Source of the DNA: Deltaproteobacteria bacterium
GTDB taxonomy: Bacteria; Myxococcota_A; UBA796; UBA9615
Assembly: GCA_029261955.1 (NCBI GenBank)
Contig: JAJDAI010000704.1
Span: 1 to 7,146 of the forward strand
DNA: 7,146 bases
Reading direction: 5' to 3'
Below, piece by piece: positions 6,677 to 7,146 of the stretch; position 1 is the stretch's first letter; each line of letters begins with the position of its first letter. Below the pieces are notes generated by a model that worked only from the letters and a program-made list of their open reading frames with translations, made no database searches and was not told the origin of the DNA. Position numbers and translations under genes: made by a program.

Positions 6677-7146
6677 CGCAGATCCAATCGGTCGGCGAGA
6701 TGCCGCACCTTGTTCCAGGCCCCACGGGCGATGCCGCCGTCGAGGCGGTGCAGGTCGACGTAGGTCTGGAGCGCCCACAGCTCGGGCGCGGTGTGGAACA
6801 TGCGCCGCTTCCAGCGCGCCTGCTCCACGCGGTTCAGGACCTGCGTGAGGCGGTTCTGGAGGGGGTTCAAGCCCTGGGTCCGCCAGGTCGCGAACGCGCA
6901 GAGCGAGGTGTAGGAGATGAGCTCCAGGCGCTTCTGCTGGGCCGGGCTCAACCAGGGGATGTTGGCCTTGTTCCAGTAGAAGTTGGCCCACTCCTCGAGC
7001 CGCTCCGGCGGCACGAAGCCGTGGGCGACGGCGTCCTCGTAGAACTCCGTGCCCGGGTAGGGCGTGAAGATCTTGATGTCGCTGATGTCGAGGCCGGGGT
7101 GGATGGCCATCAGCTCGTCGATGTGGTTGAGCGTCATCTGCAGGTC
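6673..7146 (-). CDS. Radical SAM protein, probably B12-binding type, C-terminal part (5' truncated by window edge)
   Basis: The last 157 residues of a protein whose frame is open to the window edge. Near the start is IKIFTPYPGTEFYEDAVAHG (about residues 24-43 of the fragment). This is the PxPGTxxYxxAxxxG segment found at the end of the barrel in B12-binding radical SAM proteins. It is followed by ERLEEWANFYWNKANIPWLS and a C-terminal helical region rich in Arg and Trp. The cobalamin domain and CX3CX2C motif would lie beyond base 7146, so the family call rests on the tail alone. The ATG at 7137 within the frame is not the start, because the conserved barrel must precede it. The stop overlaps the ATG of the metallo-beta-lactamase-fold gene, making this the most upstream visible gene of the minus-strand operon. 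Confidence 0.75.
   Translation of the reverse strand, partial: DLQMTLNHIDELMAIHPGLDISDIKIFTPYPGTEFYEDAVAHGFVPPERLEEWANFYWNKANIPWLSPAQQKRLELISYTSLCAFATWRTQGLNPLQNRLTQVLNRVEQARWKRRMFHTAPELWALQTYVDLHRLDGGIARGAWNKVRHLADRLDLR

Noticed and set aside
6677..6991. N-terminal extension of the metallo-beta-lactamase-fold gene to an ATG at 6991
   Set aside because: The extra ~105 residues are Pro/Ala/Arg/His-rich and would overlap the coding end of the upstream radical SAM gene. The conserved fold begins at the ATG at 6676, which overlaps that gene's stop in the same style as the rest of the operon.

Overview
The window is a densely packed, strongly GC-rich bacterial chromosome segment. GC-ending codons dominate, and there is no gene-free stretch longer than 17 bases. 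RNase G, a DUF502 membrane protein and RlmN side by side, together with the GC-rich codon use, point to a Gram-negative lineage such as Myxococcota or another former deltaproteobacterial group. That placement is inference from gene content and base composition, not from a marker tree.

Left part, plus strand (1-2132): the end of an RNase G/E family gene (its zinc-link cysteines are the first visible residues), a two-helix DUF502 membrane protein, and rlmN (23S rRNA A2503 / tRNA A37 methyltransferase). Each gene starts inside the stop codon of the previous one, so they look like one translationally coupled housekeeping operon. The rlmN reading frame is broken by an apparent single-base loss near base 1209. 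Restoring one base gives a complete 379-residue enzyme with every catalytic cysteine.

Right part, minus strand (7146 down to 2142): a six-gene run reading toward rlmN. In transcription order it holds the C-terminal end of a radical SAM protein (probably B12-binding type), a metallo-beta-lactamase-fold hydrolase, an extended-SDR NAD(P)-dependent epimerase/dehydratase-like protein, a B12-binding-domain radical SAM protein, a radical SAM protein with a SPASM/twitch-like C-terminus, and a small four-helix membrane protein. Four of the five junctions are overlapping stop/start codons (ATGA, ATGA, GTGA, TGATG). The fifth is a 17-base gap with a Shine-Dalgarno sequence. The set has the make-up of a biosynthetic pathway: two or three radical SAM enzymes for C-C bond formation, methylation or rearrangement, a reductase/epimerase, a hydrolase and a membrane protein. 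I cannot name the product, and no precursor peptide, NRPS/PKS or transporter lies in the window. The operon continues beyond base 7146.

The two operons converge, with only 9 bases between their stop codons. I see no tRNA, rRNA, CRISPR, insertion sequence or long repeat.
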